Shown here: positions 36,296 through 49,872 of the stretch, one piece after another
How the letters are laid out: each line of letters begins with the position of its first letter
How positions within the stretch are numbered: position 1 is the stretch's first letter
Assembly (NCBI RefSeq): GCF_014204545.1
Contig: NZ_JACHLJ010000004.1
Coordinates: 164,680 to 228,679 of the forward strand
Direction: 5' to 3'
Length of the DNA: 64,000 nt
Origin: Brevundimonas vesicularis
GTDB taxonomy: Bacteria; Pseudomonadota; Alphaproteobacteria; Caulobacterales; Caulobacteraceae
Made by a program: the position numbers and the translations under genes
The notes under the pieces: model-generated
What the model saw: the letters and a program-made list of their open reading frames with translations, nothing else
The model's database searches: none
What the model was told of the DNA's origin: nothing

Positions 36296-38197
36296 CTAGG
36301 CCAGTCGCCAGCGTTGAAGCTTTTCCAGCACGTCGGCGACGATTTGGTCGCGGGTGAAGCCGGTGATGTCGTGGGGGCGTTCGCCTTGGCCGGTCTGGGC
36401 GGTCAGTCGCCATTCCAGAAGGCGGCGGCCTTCGGGCGTCTCGCGCTGGGTCACGGCGGGACGCGGACGCGAGCGGGCGCCCAGGCGATAGATGAAGGTG
36501 CGCTCGCCCTGCTTGACTGTCAGCCAGGCGACGTCGTCGTCGCGCCCGATCTCGGACTCCGCCGCCTCGGCCTCCATGGCCGCGTGAACCGTCTCCAGCG
36601 CGGGCAGGCCGTGGCGCTCGATCTCATCGGTGATGTCGCTGCGGCTGGCTGGGGCCAGGATGCGTTTCAGCTGCTGAGCCAGGGGGGCGCCTTCGGTCTC
36701 AAGGCTGCGGCCCGCGACGTCGGCGTTCATCTGGCGCACCAGGCCGATCGACAGCAGGATCATGATCAGGACGAAGGGCAGGGCGGCGGCCAGGGTGGCG
36801 GCCTGCAGCGCGCCCAGCCCGCCCGCCAGCAGCAGGGTCGCGGCGATCAGGCCCAGCAGCAGGCACCAATAGACCCGCTGCCAGCGCGGCGTGTCGTCGG
36901 CTCCTCCGGAGGCGATGGTGTCGATGATCAGGGCGCCGGAATCGGCCGAGGTGACGAAGAAGACCGCCACCAGCAGGATGGCCAGGCCCGAGGTGAAGGC
37001 CGCGCCCGGCAGTTGTTCCAGGAAGTAGAACAGGGCCGTCGACAGGTCGGCCGAAACGGCGTTGGAAATCGCACCGGCCGCCTGGCCCATGTCCAGGCTG
37101 ATCGCCGTATTGCCGAAGACCGTCATCCACAGGAAGGTGAAGCCGGCCGGCACCAGCAGCACGTTCAGCAGAAACTCGCGCACCGTTCGTCCGCGCGAAA
37201 TCCGGGCGATGAACATCCCCACGAACGGCGACCAGGCGATCCACCAGGCCCAGTAGAACAGGGTCCAGTCCGCCATCCAGGCGCGCGGCTCATAGGCGTA
37301 GAGGGTGAAGGTCCGCTCGACGAAATGGCTGAGATAGAAGCCCAGGTTCTGGACCAGGGCCTTGAACAGGAAGCCGGTCGGCCCGACCACCAGCACGAAC
37401 AGCATCAGCAGCACCGCCAGCGTCAGGTTCAGCTCGGACAGACGGCGCACCCCCTTTCCGACCCCGCTCATGACCGAGGCGGTCGCCGCCGCCATGACCA
37501 CGACGATCAGCCCCACCTGAACCCAGGCGGTGTTGGGAATGCCCAGCAGATAGGTCAGGCCGCTGTTCATCTGCGACACGCCGAAACCCAGGGACGTGGC
37601 GATGCCGAACGCCGTGCCCCAGATGGCGAAGATGTCGACCGCATCGCCGATGGGCCCGTTGACGCGCTTGCCCAGCAAGGGCGACAGGCCCGACCTCAGC
37701 GTCAGCGGCAGACCCTTGCGGTGCGCGAAGAAGGCAAGGCTAAGGCCCACCAGCGCATAGATCGACCAGGCGTGCGCCCCATAGTGGAAGAAGGTGATGC
37801 CCATGGCCTGACGCGCGGCGTCGAAGGTGCGGCCGGCGCCCTCGGGCGGATTGATATAGTGCTGGATCGGCTCGGCGACGCCGAAATACATCAGGCCGAT
37901 CCCCATGCCGGCGGCGAACAGCATGGCCAGCCAGGACAGATAGGGAAAGTCCGGCTCGGCGTCGTCCGGCCCCAGCTTCAGCGCGCCCGTGGGGCCGATC
38001 GCCAGCACCAGCACCAGTCCCACGAAGGCGGCGACGGAGGCGATATAGAGCCAGCCGAAGGTGTCGATCACCCAAGCCTGAACGCTTTGGAACAGGCGAT
38101 CGGATTCGCCCGGCGCGACGATGGCGACGAGGAGCAGCAGCGCGATGATGGCGCTCGCGCCCCAGAACACGCGGGGGTTCATCTTCGTGGTCAGCAT
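36296..38197 (-). CDS. BCCT-family transporter (choline/betaine type)
   Basis: A 633-residue inner-membrane transporter with 12 helices. It has the glycine-rich MLFAAGMGIGLMYFGVAEP segment, the aromatic WWIAWSPFVGMF box, and FIARISRGRTVREF, which together define betaine/choline/carnitine transporters. A long cytoplasmic C-terminal domain (~130 residues) resembles that of BetT, which senses osmotic stress in other species. The start is uncertain: ATGs at 38197 and 38182 and a GTG at 38242 are all possible. No bet genes are adjacent, so the substrate is inferred from family only. Confidence 0.9.
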   Translation of the reverse strand: MLTTKMNPRVFWGASAIIALLLLVAIVAPGESDRLFQSVQAWVIDTFGWLYIASVAAFVGLVLVLAIGPTGALKLGPDDAEPDFPYLSWLAMLFAAGMGIGLMYFGVAEPIQHYINPPEGAGRTFDAARQAMGITFFHYGAHAWSIYALVGLSLAFFAHRKGLPLTLRSGLSPLLGKRVNGPIGDAVDIFAIWGTAFGIATSLGFGVSQMNSGLTYLLGIPNTAWVQVGLIVVVMAAATASVMSGVGKGVRRLSELNLTLAVLLMLFVLVVGPTGFLFKALVQNLGFYLSHFVERTFTLYAYEPRAWMADWTLFYWAWWIAWSPFVGMFIARISRGRTVREFLLNVLLVPAGFTFLWMTVFGNTAISLDMGQAAGAISNAVSADLSTALFYFLEQLPGAAFTSGLAILLVAVFFVTSADSGALIIDTIASGGADDTPRWQRVYWCLLLGLIAATLLLAGGLGALQAATLAAALPFVLIMILLSIGLVRQMNADVAGRSLETEGAPLAQQLKRILAPASRSDITDEIERHGLPALETVHAAMEAEAAESEIGRDDDVAWLTVKQGERTFIYRLGARSRPRPAVTQRETPEGRRLLEWRLTAQTGQGERPHDITGFTRDQIVADVLEKLQRWRLA

Positions 38198-38357
38198 CGG
38201 GTCAAAGCGTATGGCGAAGCTGACAGTTCCCAGCTTGGCCACAACCGCGCCGTCTCGATGAAGAAGATGTAACTTTGCGATTCAAAGTAACGTCGATAGT
38301 CAGGCTTATCGACGGGCGCAAACAGACGCCCGCGCACTCTTTTAGGATCGCCGGGGC

Positions 38358-40655
38358 ATGACCTCTTCCAAACTCGTTCTCATGCTGGGTGCGGCCGCCG
38401 TCGCCCTGCCCGGCGCCGCTCTGGCCCAGACTCAAACGCCGTCTCAGACCCCGCCGACGCCGACGGCGACGACGAGCCAGCCGGCCGCCCAGACCCCGGC
38501 GACGACGGCGCAGACGCCCGCGCCGCGCACTCAGACGACCGAACCGGCCCAGCAACAGCAGCCCGCCAGCGTCGGCGATGTGGTCGTCAACGCTCGCGCC
38601 AATGACGTGCGCACCTCGATCGACTCGGTCAGCTACAGCCTGGCCAACGACCTTCAGGCGACGACGGGCAGTCTGGCCGACGCGCTCCGCAACGTGCCGT
38701 CGGTGGACGTGGACCCGGAGGGCAATGTGTCGCTTCGCGGCGACGCCAATGTCACCATCCTGGTCGACGGCCGCCCGTCCGGCATCCTGACCGGCCCCGG
38801 TCGCGGCCAGGCCCTGATCCAGCTGCCGGCCAGCCAATACGCCCGCATCGAGGTCATGACCAATCCGTCCGCCGCCTACAGCCCCGAGGGTTCGGGCGGG
38901 GTCATCAACCTGATCACCAAGCCCACGGCGCCCAAGCCTGGCACCCAGACGACCGGCTCGCTGCGCGTCAACGTCGGCGACAACGGCCGCTGGAACGCGG
39001 GCCTCAGCGGCTCGTACCAGAAGGATCGCCTGACGTTGTCTGGCGACGCCAGCTATCGCTCCGATCCGACCGAACTGACCTTCAACCGCGTCCGCGAACA
39101 GCTGGACCCGGTCACCGGCGCGGTGGTTTCGACCACCACCGTCGAACAACCGGTCGAGTCCGAGCAGAACGGCGCCTTCGCCCGCTTCACCGCCGAATAC
39201 AAGCTGGACGACAAGACCCAGCTGACCGGCGAACTGCGCGGCGTGGCCTTCGACGGCACCGGGTCGGGCGATGGTCTGTATGAAACCCGCAACGCCGCCG
39301 GCGCGGTGACCAGCGCCTATCGCCGGGTCGGCGATTCCGACTTCACCTTCAACAACTGGGGCGCCACGGCGCGCGTGCTGCGCCGCTTCGACGGCGACGG
39401 CCATGAATGGTCCAACGAGCTGCGCTACGATTCCAACGCCAACGACACCACCAGCCAGACCCTGACCACCTTCCTGACCCCGGCGGGCGCGGCTTTGTAT
39501 GAGCGAACCAACACGGAGGTCGATCAGGTCACCTGGGGCTTCACCAGCGCCTACACCCGCCCGATGTCCGACGGCGGCAAGCTGCGCCTGGGCTATGAGC
39601 TGAACGCCCAGCGGCCAGAGCAGGACGCCGAGTTCCTGCGCGGTCCCTCGCCGGCGGCTCTGGCGCCGGTTCCGGCCCTGAACAATCGTTTTGAAGCCAC
39701 TCAGACGGTGCATGCCCTCTACACCACCTATGAGCGGCCGCTGGGCGAGAAGCTGTCGGCCCAACTGGGTCTGCGGCTTGAGCAGGCGGACATCGAGATC
39801 AAGGATCTGACCGGCGGCGCCTCGGCGTCCCAGGACTATTTCCGCGCCTATCCGACCGCCCACGTCCAATATCAGCTGACGCCCGAACAGACCCTGCGCG
39901 CCAGCTATTCGCGCCGCATCCAGCGGCCCCAGCCCAGCCAGCTGAACCCCTTCGTCGTCTATCAGGACCCGCTGAACGTCCGCTCGGGCAATCCGGATCT
40001 GGAGCCGCAGGAGACCGACAGCTTCGAGGCCATGTGGCAGATGCGAAAGGGCCAGAGCTTCTATCAGGCCACCGCCTATCTGCGGAACACCGACAAGGCG
40101 TTCACCGACGTAGCGTCTGATATCGGCGGCGGCGTCTTCCTGACCCGTCCGGAAAACCTGGGCTCGCGTCGCGACCTGGGCGTTGAAGCGACGGCGAACG
40201 GGCGTCTGCATCCGACCCTGCGCTACAGCGCCAGCGTCAACGTCTTCCGTCAGGAGATCGACTCGGGCGCTGTCGTCGGCGGCGGCGACCGCGAGGCTGC
40301 CTTGGCCAGCGGCCGTCTCAGCCTGAACTGGCAGCCGACGGCCAAGGACTTCGTCCAGGTCTCCAGCTTCTGGCAGGGCGACAGCCTGTTGGCCCAGGGC
40401 CGGCGCGAGGCCGGCGGCATGGTCAATCTGGGCTATCGCAGGAAGCTGAACGAGCAGCTGTCGTTCAACTTCACCGCACGGGATATCTTCAACACGTTCA
40501 ACACCACCACCATCTACGAGACGCCGCAGTTCCGCGAACGCTCGGAGCAGGACATCAAGCTGCGGGCCTTCTACATCGGCCTGACCTGGAACTTCGGCGG
40601 TCCGCGCCGCCAGCCGGAACAGTTCGACTTCTCGACAGGCCCGACCGGGGGCTGA
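38358..40655 (+). CDS. TonB-dependent receptor (outer membrane beta-barrel family)
   Basis: A 765-residue outer-membrane receptor. The signal peptide (to GAALAQ, ~residue 24) is followed by a Thr/Pro/Gln-rich region to ~70, the TonB box VGDVVVNA, and a short plug ([32 protein letters not shown]). The barrel is of the OMP_b-brl_3 type, which lacks the final aromatic residue: the protein ends [13 protein letters not shown]. The ligand is unknown. It is divergent from the BCCT gene by 160 nt and upstream of clpB by 121 nt. Confidence 0.93.
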   Translation: MTSSKLVLMLGAAAVALPGAALAQTQTPSQTPPTPTATTSQPAAQTPATTAQTPAPRTQTTEPAQQQQPASVGDVVVNARANDVRTSIDSVSYSLANDLQATTGSLADALRNVPSVDVDPEGNVSLRGDANVTILVDGRPSGILTGPGRGQALIQLPASQYARIEVMTNPSAAYSPEGSGGVINLITKPTAPKPGTQTTGSLRVNVGDNGRWNAGLSGSYQKDRLTLSGDASYRSDPTELTFNRVREQLDPVTGAVVSTTTVEQPVESEQNGAFARFTAEYKLDDKTQLTGELRGVAFDGTGSGDGLYETRNAAGAVTSAYRRVGDSDFTFNNWGATARVLRRFDGDGHEWSNELRYDSNANDTTSQTLTTFLTPAGAALYERTNTEVDQVTWGFTSAYTRPMSDGGKLRLGYELNAQRPEQDAEFLRGPSPAALAPVPALNNRFEATQTVHALYTTYERPLGEKLSAQLGLRLEQADIEIKDLTGGASASQDYFRAYPTAHVQYQLTPEQTLRASYSRRIQRPQPSQLNPFVVYQDPLNVRSGNPDLEPQETDSFEAMWQMRKGQSFYQATAYLRNTDKAFTDVASDIGGGVFLTRPENLGSRRDLGVEATANGRLHPTLRYSASVNVFRQEIDSGAVVGGGDREAALASGRLSLNWQPTAKDFVQVSSFWQGDSLLAQGRREAGGMVNLGYRRKLNEQLSFNFTARDIFNTFNTTTIYETPQFRERSEQDIKLRAFYIGLTWNFGGPRRQPEQFDFSTGPTGG

Positions 40656-40776
40656 AAACTCCCCGTCCTCGACCCCTTGTGTGCCTGATCGGTCACACCA
40701 TCTCGGATTCACAGACCCGCGGCGTCGCTTCCTGAAAGGGCGTCGCGGGCGAAATCCGCCTGATGAGGGGACCGTT

Positions 40777-43377
<2,601 letters not shown>

Positions 43378-43443
43378 CGATCGACCAACCTCCCCGGTCA
43401 GCCAATACAGGCAAAGCTGCAAGCAGAATGCGCGCGGTGGTCT

Positions 43444-44757
43444 CTAAGCTGTCGCCTTAATGTCCTTTTTGAGCGAAATTACGCTCAAAGCCATCGGTGT
43501 CGTTCCGACGTATTTCGCGATGAGCGCGTCTACTTGGGGTTGGACCACATTATTCACGGTTCGACCTGCTCGCTCGAGCGCTGGCCCTGAGCTTATCCAT
43601 CCCTTAGCACCGGCGATCCCTGTCAGTGCAGAGGTGATAGCAGCGCCTCCAGCTGTACCTGCCACAGCCGCGACGCCACAACCTAGCGCTCCCGCCCCAA
43701 GGCTCATTGAGGCAGCAAACAACGCGGAATTTAACTTAATATGGTTGTTGGAATAGAATTCGACCATCGCTGCCAGCGCTATGTATCTCGACGACTTGGC
43801 AGCCCGGGCGGCCTCTTGGTTGAGCCCCATTATCTCCTTGTCCAAGGACGACTGCCAAACATCGGACGCTTGAGGCTTGTTTAATTCCGATGTGAGCTTC
43901 TGGATTCTGGGGCGAAAATCAGAAGCAATTTCTATGTATTTGCTTAAAGACAAACCTTCGGGAATTTGTATCCCTAGGCCTTCCCCTATGGATTTTTGGA
44001 CTTTTATCGCATGTTGCTGGGTCTGATCTTTATGATCGTCGTAACCGATAGGTAGGTTTGCGTAAGACTCACCTGAAATTATAATAGGAGAATTAAATAT
44101 AGATGCCGACCTCATGTGGCTCAGCATCCAGCTCATTGCAAAAAGTGATCTAGCTTTTTCTGTATCTTTGATTGCCAGAGCACTTTCAAGTTCATCTAAT
44201 AACTCAAAATCGGGCTTCACGTATGGATGGAGGTTTGCCATCATCGCGCGAACGTCGCGCTCGACAAATCCTTTCAGCCGTCGCTTGCCAAGCTGGGCAG
44301 TAAGTGAAGACGCCCGCTCTTTCACGCAGTGAGAGCAAATCCTTGCATGCCCTCCTGCGCCAGCAAAAAGACTCCTAAGAGCGAAGTACTCATGGCCCCC
44401 AACATGGTTGTGAGAGTACGTTATATCGACTATTTTGTCGTCGTAATTGCTATACGCTCCGCCAAATATTGGAATTATAGACGATGTTTCTACTAGCTCT
44501 TTATAGTTATCGATATTTTGAACAGTAACGCACTGCGGGCATATCATAACGTATATACGATCCGAGTACGGAAGGTATGATTTTATTACATCTACATTGA
44601 ACGAATGTAGAACTATGTTCTCGTCATCTAATTCTCTGGAAACTCTCTCCGAGAGTACTAAACTTTCGAACGCGTCATCCTCGCCCGACCTAATGCGGGT
44701 CAAAGCGTCGTTGACGCGCTCCGCATGTCGGGTATCCAGTTCTGATTTGTCGACCAT
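43444..44757 (-). CDS. unrecognised protein with two CxxC pairs and a C-terminal hydrophobic hairpin
   Basis: A 437-residue protein that I do not recognise. Base composition is clearly more AT-rich than the surroundings, and codon use is atypical, so recent acquisition is likely. An N-terminal ~70 residues of charged helix are followed by ICPQC (near residue 73) and ICSHC (near 140), a probable zinc ribbon. Between them is DITYSHNHVGGHEY with His residues. Residues ~210-330 are helical. The C-terminal third has a Gly/Ala-rich hydrophobic hairpin (LFAASMSLGAGALGCGVAAV). It lies alone, convergent with clpB. A defence or host-interaction role is speculation. Confidence 0.75.
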   Translation of the reverse strand: MVDKSELDTRHAERVNDALTRIRSGEDDAFESLVLSERVSRELDDENIVLHSFNVDVIKSYLPYSDRIYVMICPQCVTVQNIDNYKELVETSSIIPIFGGAYSNYDDKIVDITYSHNHVGGHEYFALRSLFAGAGGHARICSHCVKERASSLTAQLGKRRLKGFVERDVRAMMANLHPYVKPDFELLDELESALAIKDTEKARSLFAMSWMLSHMRSASIFNSPIIISGESYANLPIGYDDHKDQTQQHAIKVQKSIGEGLGIQIPEGLSLSKYIEIASDFRPRIQKLTSELNKPQASDVWQSSLDKEIMGLNQEAARAAKSSRYIALAAMVEFYSNNHIKLNSALFAASMSLGAGALGCGVAAVAGTAGGAAITSALTGIAGAKGWISSGPALERAGRTVNNVVQPQVDALIAKYVGTTPMALSVISLKKDIKATA

Positions 44758-44861
44758 TGACGCCCCAAATTCGGCTCACCGGTACCAAGTCCGCGAAGCT
44801 TGGGCGACATTCAACTAGTAGTTATGGTTGTGCAAGGGCGGTTAACTCATGCAGTCAAGTT

Positions 44862-44887
44862 AGGCCCCGACGTCGCCGCCGGGGCCT
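44862..44887 (-). terminator. hairpin after the alcohol dehydrogenase gene
   Basis: AGGCCCCG and CGGGGCCT make an 8-bp stem with a 10-nt loop, 31 nt beyond the dehydrogenase stop on its transcribed side. No T-run follows, so the call is tentative. Confidence 0.5.
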
Positions 44888-44917
44888 CTGGTCTCTTCGC
44901 CGTCGCGCGCCCGCGAC

Positions 44918-46075
44918 CTAGGGATTGATGACCACCTTGATGCAGCCGTCCTTCTTCTCCTGGAAGGTCTTGTAGGCGTCCGGCCCGTCTTCCAGCCCGA
45001 TCTTGTGGGTGATCAGGAAGCTGGGGTCGATGTCGCCGTCGAGGACCTTCTTCATCAGGGGCTCCAGGTAGCGTTGCACGTGGGTTTGGCCGGTCTTGAG
45101 CGTCAGGGCCTTGCCGATGAAGGCGCCCAGCATCACGGGCGCTATGCCGACGAAGACGCCGGGCAGGCTGATGATCCCGCCGGGCTTGCAGGCCACGATG
45201 GCTTCGTTCAGCGCATAGGGGCGCTCCAGCTTGCCGGCGACGGTCTCCTGAACCTTCTCCATCAGGCTGCCCGAGCCGTGGCTCTCCAAGCCCACGGCCT
45301 CGATCACCGCATCGGGGCCTTCGCCATTGGTCAGGGCCTTGATCCGCTCCTGCAGGTCGCCCTCGGAGAAGTCGATCGTCTCGGCACCCGCCGCCTGGGC
45401 CAGGGCCAGCCGTTCGGGCACCTGGTCGATGGCGATGACCCGGCCGGCGCCCATCATGAAGGCGCTGCGAATGGCGAACTGGCCCACCGGCCCGCAGCCG
45501 AACACCAGTATGGTCTGGCCGGGCTGGATGTCGCAGTTCTCGGCCGCCATCCAGCCGGTCGGGAAGATGTCGGACAGGAACAGCACCTGATCGTCGGTCA
45601 GCCCCTCGGGCACCTTGATCGGCCCGACGTCGGCGTAGGGGATGCGCAGATATTCGGCCTGACCCCCGGCGAAACCGCCGTACATCTCGCTGTAGCCATA
45701 CAGGCCGGCGGTCGGGTAGCCGGTCTGTTTGGCCTGTTCGGCGCCGTTCGGATTGGAGCGCTGGCACAGGCTAAACAGGCTGGCGCGGCACATCTTGCAA
45801 TCGCCGCAGCTGATGGTGAAGGGCACCACGACGCGGTCGCCGACCTTGAGCTTGTCGTTGTCCTTGCCGACAGCGACGACCTCGCCCATCGTCTCGTGGC
45901 CCATGACGTCGCCGTGCTTCATGCCCGGCACATAGCCGCCATACAGGTGCAGGTCCGAGCCGCAGATGGCGCAACTGGTCACGCGGATGACGGCGTCCCG
46001 GCCATCCTCGATTGTGGCGTCAGGCACCTCTTCGCAGCGGATGTCGCCCTTGCCGTGCCAGCATAACGCCTTCAT
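44918..46075 (-). CDS. zinc-dependent alcohol dehydrogenase (formaldehyde dehydrogenase-like)
   Basis: A 385-residue medium-chain dehydrogenase. Catalytic zinc ligands are Cys38 (SCAICGSD) and His60-Glu61 (MGHETMG). The structural zinc lobe has four cysteines at 90, 93, 96 and 104 ([15 protein letters not shown]). The Rossmann motif is [11 protein letters not shown]. The inserted segment with [16 protein letters not shown] and the [14 protein letters not shown] stretch resemble the glutathione-independent formaldehyde dehydrogenase/threonine dehydrogenase-like branch. GGGAGA lies 6 nt upstream of the ATG. Substrate is uncertain. Confidence 0.9.
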   Translation of the reverse strand: MKALCWHGKGDIRCEEVPDATIEDGRDAVIRVTSCAICGSDLHLYGGYVPGMKHGDVMGHETMGEVVAVGKDNDKLKVGDRVVVPFTISCGDCKMCRASLFSLCQRSNPNGAEQAKQTGYPTAGLYGYSEMYGGFAGGQAEYLRIPYADVGPIKVPEGLTDDQVLFLSDIFPTGWMAAENCDIQPGQTILVFGCGPVGQFAIRSAFMMGAGRVIAIDQVPERLALAQAAGAETIDFSEGDLQERIKALTNGEGPDAVIEAVGLESHGSGSLMEKVQETVAGKLERPYALNEAIVACKPGGIISLPGVFVGIAPVMLGAFIGKALTLKTGQTHVQRYLEPLMKKVLDGDIDPSFLITHKIGLEDGPDAYKTFQEKKDGCIKVVINP

Positions 46076-46133
46076 GTCGGATCTCCCTATCTGAGTGGGA
46101 TCAATCCGACGCCGGCGCGAGGGTTCCTAACGC

Positions 46134-46155
46134 AGCGCTTCAAAATCAAAGCGCT
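46134..46155. promoter_or_regulatory. inverted repeat upstream of the dehydrogenase and after prmC
   Basis: AGCGCTT and AAGCGCT form a perfect 7-bp inverted repeat with an 8-nt spacer. It is 58 nt upstream of the dehydrogenase start and 12 nt beyond the prmC stop. It could be an operator for the dehydrogenase or an end hairpin for prmC; the sequence does not decide. Confidence 0.4.
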
Positions 46156-46167
46156 ACCTTTGGAGGC

Positions 46168-47079
46168 TCAGTCTTGCGGGATAGGATTGGTGCGCGGGTC
46201 CGGGCCGTTGGTGACGACGCGGTCGCGTTCGCCCAGGTCCTTGATGATCTTGACGTCGGTGAAGCCGGCGGCCTCGAACAGCGCCTTGACCTGCGGGCCC
46301 TGGTCAAAGCCGATCTCGACGGCGAAGACGCCCAGCGGCTTCAGGATGCGTTTCACCTCGGGCGCCAGGTCGCGATAGGCCTGCAAGCCGTCCGGCCCGC
46401 CGTCCAGGGCCAGGTGCGGGTCGTGGTCGCGGACCTCCGGGTCCAGGGTCGCGATATGGTCGGTCGGGATATAGGGCGGGTTGGACAGAACCAGGTCGAA
46501 GCTGGCGTCGCCGAAGCCCGCGGCCCATTCGGTGCGCAGGAAGGTCGCGCGCTCGTTCAGGTCCAGGTTGGCGGCGTTCTCCTTGGCCACCGCCAGGGCC
46601 TCGGACGAGATGTCGGTGCCGACCCCGCGCGCGGCCGGCCGCTCGGCCAGAAGCGCCAGCAGGATCGCGCCCGAGCCGGTGCCCAGGTCGATGGCGTCGA
46701 AGGCCTCGGCCTTGCCGAAGGCCAGCATGGAGACGTCCATCAGGGTCTCGGTGTCGGGACGGGGGCTGAGGACGTCGGGGGTGACGTTCAGCATGATCTT
46801 CCAGAAGCCCTTCTTGCCGACGATACGCGAGACGGGCTCGCGCTTCAGCCGGCGCTCGACCATGGCCTCATAGGCGCTCAGCTGGTCGGCGGTGATGGGC
46901 CGATAGGGGTCGGTCAGGATGTCCATGCGGCTGGCGCCGGCGGCGGCCTCCAGCAGCAGGCGGGCGTCGATGGCGGGGCTGTCGATGCGGCCGGTCTTCA
47001 GCCGGGCCTGCGCCGCCTTCCAGGCGGTCAGCAGGGTGGGGGCGTCGGTGTCGGACTTGGGCGTGATGGGGTCGGTCAT
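46168..47079 (-). CDS. prmC: peptide chain release factor N5-glutamine methyltransferase
   Basis: Methylates the glutamine of the GGQ motif in release factors RF1 and RF2, raising termination efficiency. The 303-residue protein has the N-terminal helical substrate domain (residues 1-95), the SAM-binding AIDLGTGSGAILLALLAE, and the catalytic NPPY in LVLSNPPYIPTDH, which contacts the target glutamine. FLRTEWAAGF and VEIGFDQGPQVKALF are typical. The usual partner prfA is not in the window, so the common prfA-prmC link is broken or lies elsewhere. Confidence 0.95.
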   Translation of the reverse strand: MTDPITPKSDTDAPTLLTAWKAAQARLKTGRIDSPAIDARLLLEAAAGASRMDILTDPYRPITADQLSAYEAMVERRLKREPVSRIVGKKGFWKIMLNVTPDVLSPRPDTETLMDVSMLAFGKAEAFDAIDLGTGSGAILLALLAERPAARGVGTDISSEALAVAKENAANLDLNERATFLRTEWAAGFGDASFDLVLSNPPYIPTDHIATLDPEVRDHDPHLALDGGPDGLQAYRDLAPEVKRILKPLGVFAVEIGFDQGPQVKALFEAAGFTDVKIIKDLGERDRVVTNGPDPRTNPIPQD

Positions 47080-47159
47080 GGGCGTTGATTGGCCCGGCCC
47101 GGCGCCGATTTCAAGCGCGACGGGAGGAACGCGAGGCCAGCTTGACCGTTCGCGTCGGG

Positions 47160-48446
47160 ATGACTGCGCGCCGCCCCTCCCGCCTCGCCCCGCTTCGCAA
47201 CCTGTTCGCCCGGGCGCCCGCGCCGGCTGAGCGGGGTCGTGTGTGGAAATTCCTGGCCGCCGCAGCCGGGGGTCTGGCCGCCGGCGCCGGCGCCGCCCAC
47301 CTGCTCTACAGCCAGGGGCACAAGGTCGGGGTCGAGCTGCGCGCGCCTCGCCCCGAGCCGCTGCCGCCCAAGGTCCCGACGCCCGAGGACTATGAGGCCC
47401 AGGAGCCCGGTCGCGGCCGCATGGCCAAACGGCCCGAGCACATTCCTCACAGGGGCTGGTCCGACATCGTCTGGCGCACCGGCGGGTCCTATTTCGGCGA
47501 CCGGGTCGGGTTCGTGGCCGGCGGGGTGACCTTCTTCACCCTGCTGTCGCTGTTCCCGCTCTTGGGGACGTTCGTGACCCTCTACGGCCTGTTCGCCGAT
47601 CCGGCCGACGCCTGGGGCCGACTGCAGTTCCTCTACGCCCTGCTGCCGAGTAGCATCGCCGAGTTCCTGGGCGGGGAGATGCAGCGGCTGGCCGAGAACT
47701 CCAACAGCCAGTTGACCTTCACCCTGGTGTGGACCTTGGCCCTGTCGCTGTGGACGGCCAACGGGGCGGTCAAGGTGCTGTTCTACGGCCTGAACGTCGC
47801 CTACCACGAGGTCGAGCGCCGCAACATCGTGCGCTACAACCTGATCTGCATGGCCTTCACCGTCGGGGCCATCATCGCGGTTCTGCTGACCTCGGTCCTG
47901 GTCGTCGGCGTCCCGGTGGTGGTGCGGCTGTTCGGGCTGGAGGAGGAGTGGGGGCTGATCGCGCCGCTGCGCTGGCCGCTGCTGCTGGCGGGCTATGTCG
48001 CCGCCCTGACCGTCATCTACCGCTTCGGTCCCTGCCGTCAGAGGGCGCGCTGGCGCTGGGTCACGCCGGGCGCGATCTTCGCGGCGGTGCTCAGCCTGAC
48101 GGTGTCCTTCCTGTTCAGCTGGTATCTGTCCAACTTCGTGCGGACCGACAGCTACGGCCCGCTGGCGGCGATGATGGGTTTCCTGCTGTGGACCTGGCTG
48201 TCGGTGCAGGTGATCCTGATGGGCGCCGAGCTGAACGCCGAGATCGAACACCAGACCGCCGTGGACACCACGACCGGCAAGCCTCTGCCGATCGGCGAGC
48301 GGGGCGCTAAGGTCGCCGACAGCATCGGCGCCCGGCGCGGCAATCCTGCGGCACTGGCCTTCACCCAGCGCCAGGCCGAGCGGGTGGCGGACCGCCTGCG
48401 CGGCCGCCAGAACCGCAAGGCCGCCGAGCACGTCGCTACAGAATGA
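47160..48446 (+). CDS. YihY/BrkB-family inner membrane protein
   Basis: A 428-residue membrane protein of the YihY (formerly putative RNase BN) family, with about six helices after a ~115-residue polar N-terminus that itself contains one hydrophobic stretch. Signatures are [41 protein letters not shown] and [11 protein letters not shown]. Function is unknown. The start is unclear: ATG 47160 has only GGG directly before it, and a TTG at 47142 with GCGAGG upstream is an alternative. Its 3' end overlaps the convergent hslU by 11 bp. Confidence 0.85.
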   Translation: MTARRPSRLAPLRNLFARAPAPAERGRVWKFLAAAAGGLAAGAGAAHLLYSQGHKVGVELRAPRPEPLPPKVPTPEDYEAQEPGRGRMAKRPEHIPHRGWSDIVWRTGGSYFGDRVGFVAGGVTFFTLLSLFPLLGTFVTLYGLFADPADAWGRLQFLYALLPSSIAEFLGGEMQRLAENSNSQLTFTLVWTLALSLWTANGAVKVLFYGLNVAYHEVERRNIVRYNLICMAFTVGAIIAVLLTSVLVVGVPVVVRLFGLEEEWGLIAPLRWPLLLAGYVAALTVIYRFGPCRQRARWRWVTPGAIFAAVLSLTVSFLFSWYLSNFVRTDSYGPLAAMMGFLLWTWLSVQVILMGAELNAEIEHQTAVDTTTGKPLPIGERGAKVADSIGARRGNPAALAFTQRQAERVADRLRGRQNRKAAEHVATE

Positions 48447-49737
48447 AGCGGCTCAGATCGACGTCCTTGGTCAGGGCGTCCATCTTCTCGCGCACCGCAT
48501 CGCCGTCGAAGGTCACGGTCTGACCTGACAGGTCCGAAGCCTTGAAGCTGGTCTCCTCCAGCACCCTCTCCATCACGGTCTGAAGCCGGCGCGCGCCGAT
48601 GTTCTCAACCGCGCTGTTGGCCGCCACCGCCGCATCGGCCATCGCCTCGACCGCATCGTCGGTGAAGGTCAGGGTCACGTCCTCGGTCGCCAGCAGGGCC
48701 TGGTTCTGACGGATCAGGTTGGCTTCCGGCTCGGTCAGGATGCGCTTGAAGTCGTCGCGCGTCAGGGCCTTCAGCTCAACCCGGATCGGCAAACGTCCCT
48801 GAAGCTCGGGCAGCAGGTCTGAGGGCTTGGCGACGTGGAAGGCGCCCGAGGCGATGAACAGCACATGGTCGGTCTTCACCGGCCCGTACTTCGTCGAGAC
48901 CGTGGTGCCCTCGATCAGGGGCAGCAGGTCGCGCTGCACCCCCTCACGCGACACGTCGGCGCCGGATGCGCCCTGGCGAGCCGCAACCTTGTCGATCTCG
49001 TCCAGGAAGACGATGCCCTCGTTCTCGGCCAGTTTCAGCGCCTCCTGCGTCAGGCTGTCCTGATCCAGCAGCTTGTCGCCCTCTTCGGCGATCAGGGGCG
49101 TCGTCGCATCGCGCACCGCCAGCTTGACGGTCTTGGTGCGCCCGCCGCCCATCTTGCCCAGCATCTCCGACAGGTTCAGCAGGCCGACATTGCCGGCACC
49201 GGGAATGTCCAGCCCCTGGATCGGAGAGGCGGTGTCGGCCAGCGCGATCTCGATCTCCTTGTCGTCCAGCTCGCCGGCGCGCAGCTTCTTTCGGAAACTG
49301 TCGCGCGTCGCCGCCCCCGCGCCCGGTCCGACCAGGGCGTCCAGAATCCGGTCCTCGGCGGCGGCCTCGGCCTTGGCCCGCACGTCGCCGCGCCGGCGCT
49401 CGCGCACCATGATCAGGGCGCTCTCGACCAGGTCGCGCACGATCTGATCCACGTCGCGGCCGACATAGCCGACCTCGGTGAACTTGGTCGCCTCGACCTT
49501 CAAGAAGGGCGAGCCGGCCAGCCGCGCCAGCCGACGCGCGATCTCGGTCTTGCCGACGCCGGTGGGACCGATCATCAGGATGTTCTTGGGCGTCACCTCG
49601 TCGCGCAGATCCGCCGGCACGCGCTTCCTGCGCCAGCGGTTCCTCAACGCCACGGCCACGGCGCGCTTGGCGTCGTTCTGGCCGACGATATAGCGATCCA
49701 GTTCGGAGACGATCTCGCGGGGGGTCAGTTCGGTCAT
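48436..49737 (-). CDS. hslU: HslU ATPase subunit of the HslUV protease
   Basis: AAA+ unfoldase that feeds substrates to the HslV peptidase. The 433-residue protein starts [20 protein letters not shown], has Walker [16 protein letters not shown], the pore motif GYVGRDV, an I-domain (~110-240), Walker [11 protein letters not shown], sensor residues near GRLPIRVEL, and the C-terminal RFIL that docks on HslV. The longer frame to 49800 is not needed. hslV, normally adjacent, is not beside it here: upstream is a divergent GNAT gene, so the peptidase gene must be elsewhere. Confidence 0.96.
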   Translation of the reverse strand: MTELTPREIVSELDRYIVGQNDAKRAVAVALRNRWRRKRVPADLRDEVTPKNILMIGPTGVGKTEIARRLARLAGSPFLKVEATKFTEVGYVGRDVDQIVRDLVESALIMVRERRRGDVRAKAEAAAEDRILDALVGPGAGAATRDSFRKKLRAGELDDKEIEIALADTASPIQGLDIPGAGNVGLLNLSEMLGKMGGGRTKTVKLAVRDATTPLIAEEGDKLLDQDSLTQEALKLAENEGIVFLDEIDKVAARQGASGADVSREGVQRDLLPLIEGTTVSTKYGPVKTDHVLFIASGAFHVAKPSDLLPELQGRLPIRVELKALTRDDFKRILTEPEANLIRQNQALLATEDVTLTFTDDAVEAMADAAVAANSAVENIGARRLQTVMERVLEETSFKASDLSGQTVTFDGDAVREKMDALTKDVDLSRFIL

Positions 49738-49872
49738 GCGACGCAGATAGGAGAGGCCGAACCGTTGCGGGAGAGGGGCGGGGCGTCGCAGCGCGCACAA
49801 AATCCTACCGTCATCGGCGAAAGGGCGTCATGCCGATCGTCAGGACCGCGTTAGCTGCACCAGAGGCCCTCG

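Noticed and set aside
36224..38272. 682-codon plus-strand open frame opposite the BCCT transporter
   Set aside because: Its composition (His/Gln/Arg/Gly-rich) is typical of antisense frames; the transporter on the minus strand is certain.
40674..40703. Possible sigma-32 promoter before clpB (CCTTG, then CACCAT)
   Set aside because: Both boxes match heat-shock consensus poorly; regulation by sigma-32 is likely from family knowledge, but the site is not convincing.
38202..40712. 836-codon minus-strand open frame opposite the second TonB receptor
   Set aside because: A GC-driven antisense frame; the plus strand encodes a clear signal peptide, TonB box and barrel.
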